14,699 nt of DNA. Origin: an uncultured Bacilli bacterium (lineage in GTDB: Bacteria > Bacillota_I > Bacilli_A > RF39 > UBA660). The translations under genes and the position numbers were made by a program. Positions 13,555 through 14,699 of the stretch are shown piece after piece (position 1 is the stretch's first letter; each line of letters starts with the position of its first letter). The stretch spans positions 1 through 14,699 of the forward strand of contig CANQAF010000031.1 in NCBI GenBank assembly GCA_947588975.1. Direction: 5' to 3'. The notes beneath the pieces are model-generated. The model did not search any database and was not told the DNA's origin. It was given only the letters and a program-made list of their open reading frames with translations.

Positions 13555-14640
13555 ATGAAAATTTGTGTTTATGCCATTTGTAAAAATGAAGAAAAATTTG
13601 TAGACAGATGGGTTGATTCTATGCAAGAAGCAGATGAAATTTATGTACTGGATACAGGTTCCACAGACGATACTGTTTCCAAATTAAAAAATAGAAATGT
13701 ACATGTAACCGAAGAAAAAATTGATCCATGGAGATTTGATGTAGCTAGAAATCATTCATTAGATCTTGTTTGTGAAGATGCAAATATTTGTGTTTGTACT
13801 GATTTAGATGAAGTATTTGAATCTGGATGGCGTAAGAAATTAGAAGAAGCTTGGGTACCAGGTACAACACGTGCTCGTTATAACTATAATTGGAGTTTTG
13901 ACGAAAGTGGAAATCCAGCCGTTAATTTTTATATTGAAAAAATGCATACGCGACATGATTATCAATGGACACATCCTGTACATGAAGTATTAACCTATAC
14001 AAAAGATGATGCGGAACATTTTATTACAATCGATAATTTAACATTAAATCATTATCCCGATAATACTAAATCCAGATCAAGTTATCTTCCTCTATTAGAA
14101 CTTTCTGTACAAGAAAATCCAGAAGATGATAGAAATATGCACTATTTAGGGCGCGAATATATGTATTATCAACGATGGAACGATTGTATTGATACATTAA
14201 TTCGCCATTTACATCTCAAAAGCGCTACATGGAAAGACGAACGTTGTGCCTCCATGCGTTTTATAGCACGTTCTTATCAAGCATTAAATCGTTTTGATGA
14301 AGCAGAAATGTGGTTAAAAAAAGCAATTTTAGAAGCGCCTTATTTAAGAGATCCTTATATAGAAATGGCCATGCTTGCATATCGCTTAGAAAACTTTGAT
14401 CAAGTGATTTATTATGGAAAACAAGCCTTACAAATTCAGACACATACCAAGAATTACATCAATGAACCATTTAGTTGGGATTCTACTATCTATGATCTCA
14501 TGTCTATTGCTTATTTTGAAAAACATGACTACAAAAATGCAATTAAATTTGTAAATTTTGCAATTGATTTAAGCCCTAATGATACAAGATTAATAGAAAA
14601 TAAAAAAATTATGGAAAAAGCAAAAGATTCTACTGCGTAG
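13555..14640 (+). CDS. Family 2 glycosyltransferase with C-terminal TPR repeats
   Basis: The 361-residue protein begins with a GT-A fold of family 2 (about 1-170). It shows the start motif ICKNEEKFVDRWV, the nucleotide-binding LDTGSTDDT (32-40), a DxD metal site CTDLDEVF (Asp83, Asp85) and a conserved WTHPVHE (138-144). The rest (about 188-355) is helical TPR-like repeats (for example RFDEAEMWLKKAILEAP and DYKNAIKFVNFAIDLSP), a layout shared with peptide/protein glycosyltransferases such as SunS. I place the start at 13555 because AAGGTGA (13544-13550) lies four bases upstream; the ATG at 13540 precedes that site and overlaps a likely promoter. It has no signal or membrane segment, so it is cytoplasmic. 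It follows a collagen-like gene rich in GPT threonines, and clostridial bclA loci also carry a glycosyltransferase, so that protein is its likely target. Donor sugar unknown. Confidence 0.87.
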   Translation: MKICVYAICKNEEKFVDRWVDSMQEADEIYVLDTGSTDDTVSKLKNRNVHVTEEKIDPWRFDVARNHSLDLVCEDANICVCTDLDEVFESGWRKKLEEAWVPGTTRARYNYNWSFDESGNPAVNFYIEKMHTRHDYQWTHPVHEVLTYTKDDAEHFITIDNLTLNHYPDNTKSRSSYLPLLELSVQENPEDDRNMHYLGREYMYYQRWNDCIDTLIRHLHLKSATWKDERCASMRFIARSYQALNRFDEAEMWLKKAILEAPYLRDPYIEMAMLAYRLENFDQVIYYGKQALQIQTHTKNYINEPFSWDSTIYDLMSIAYFEKHDYKNAIKFVNFAIDLSPNDTRLIENKKIMEKAKDSTA

Positions 14641-14651
14641 AATCTTTTTTT
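14622..14651 (+). terminator. Intrinsic terminator of the glycosyltransferase gene
   Basis: A perfect 12-base stem (14622-14633 with 14637-14648) has a TGC loop and is followed by T-residues. The TAG stop (14638-14640) lies inside the right arm, so the last codons form the hairpin. Beyond it, 14652-14699 holds no recognisable gene. Confidence 0.88.
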
Positions 14652-14699
14652 ATAGTAAGGAAAAAACGGTAATGTCCTGTAATTTTTTTCTTTTTGTTC

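Noticed and set aside
14655..14695. Additional terminator at the right edge
   Set aside because: Only a 4-base stem with a wobble pair and bulged A/T flanks can be drawn. The T-run is long, but the hairpin is too weak to claim.

Overview
This is an AT-rich, standard-code Bacillota chromosome segment with strong AGGAGG-type ribosome sites and compact U-tract terminators. Three things place it: the murG-murB-ftsQ-ftsA-ftsZ division/cell-wall block, the cohesin/dockerin and cadherin-like surface proteins, and a BclA-like collagen protein. It most resembles an uncultured gut Bacilli/Erysipelotrichia-type or clostridial organism. No rRNA, tRNA, CRISPR array, insertion sequence or phage gene is visible. 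No gene-free stretch exceeds 300 bases.

Left part (minus strand, 1-3030). The window opens inside a membrane-anchored PAS histidine kinase whose C-terminal end is cut off. It has its own near-consensus promoter. Upstream of it is a solitary AAA/DUF4143 ATPase gene, closed by a long inverted-repeat terminator.

Centre (minus strand, 3030-8235). This is the division and cell-wall cluster. murG, murB and ftsQ form one tight operon with a promoter before murG and a terminator after ftsQ. ftsA-ftsZ form a second unit with their own promoter and a terminator that overlaps the ftsZ stop. MurB and MurG make peptidoglycan precursors, FtsQ/DivIB is the membrane divisome subunit, and FtsA tethers FtsZ. 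FtsA has an altered phosphate-2 loop.

Right-centre (minus strand, 8318-11820). Two co-transcribed genes encode a secreted glucosaminidase ending in a dockerin and a single-pass membrane protein whose ectodomain starts with a cohesin-like module. Both also carry a cadherin-like beta-sandwich. This looks like a minimal two-gene cohesin-dockerin device that could hold a peptidoglycan hydrolase on the cell membrane, directly upstream of the division genes. It is the most interesting system in the window.

Right part (plus strand, 11925-14651). A divergent PgsA-type phospholipid enzyme gene is followed by a collagen-like (Gly-Pro-Thr) protein and a TPR-containing family 2 glycosyltransferase. The last two genes each have the same upstream element (AC, 17 bases, CATATTTTATA), which resembles a SigK/SigE sporulation promoter. 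Together they look like a BclA-type spore-surface glycoprotein and the enzyme that glycosylates its threonines. The 247-base divergent intergenic region holds promoters, overlapping inverted repeats and an orphan minus-strand terminator.
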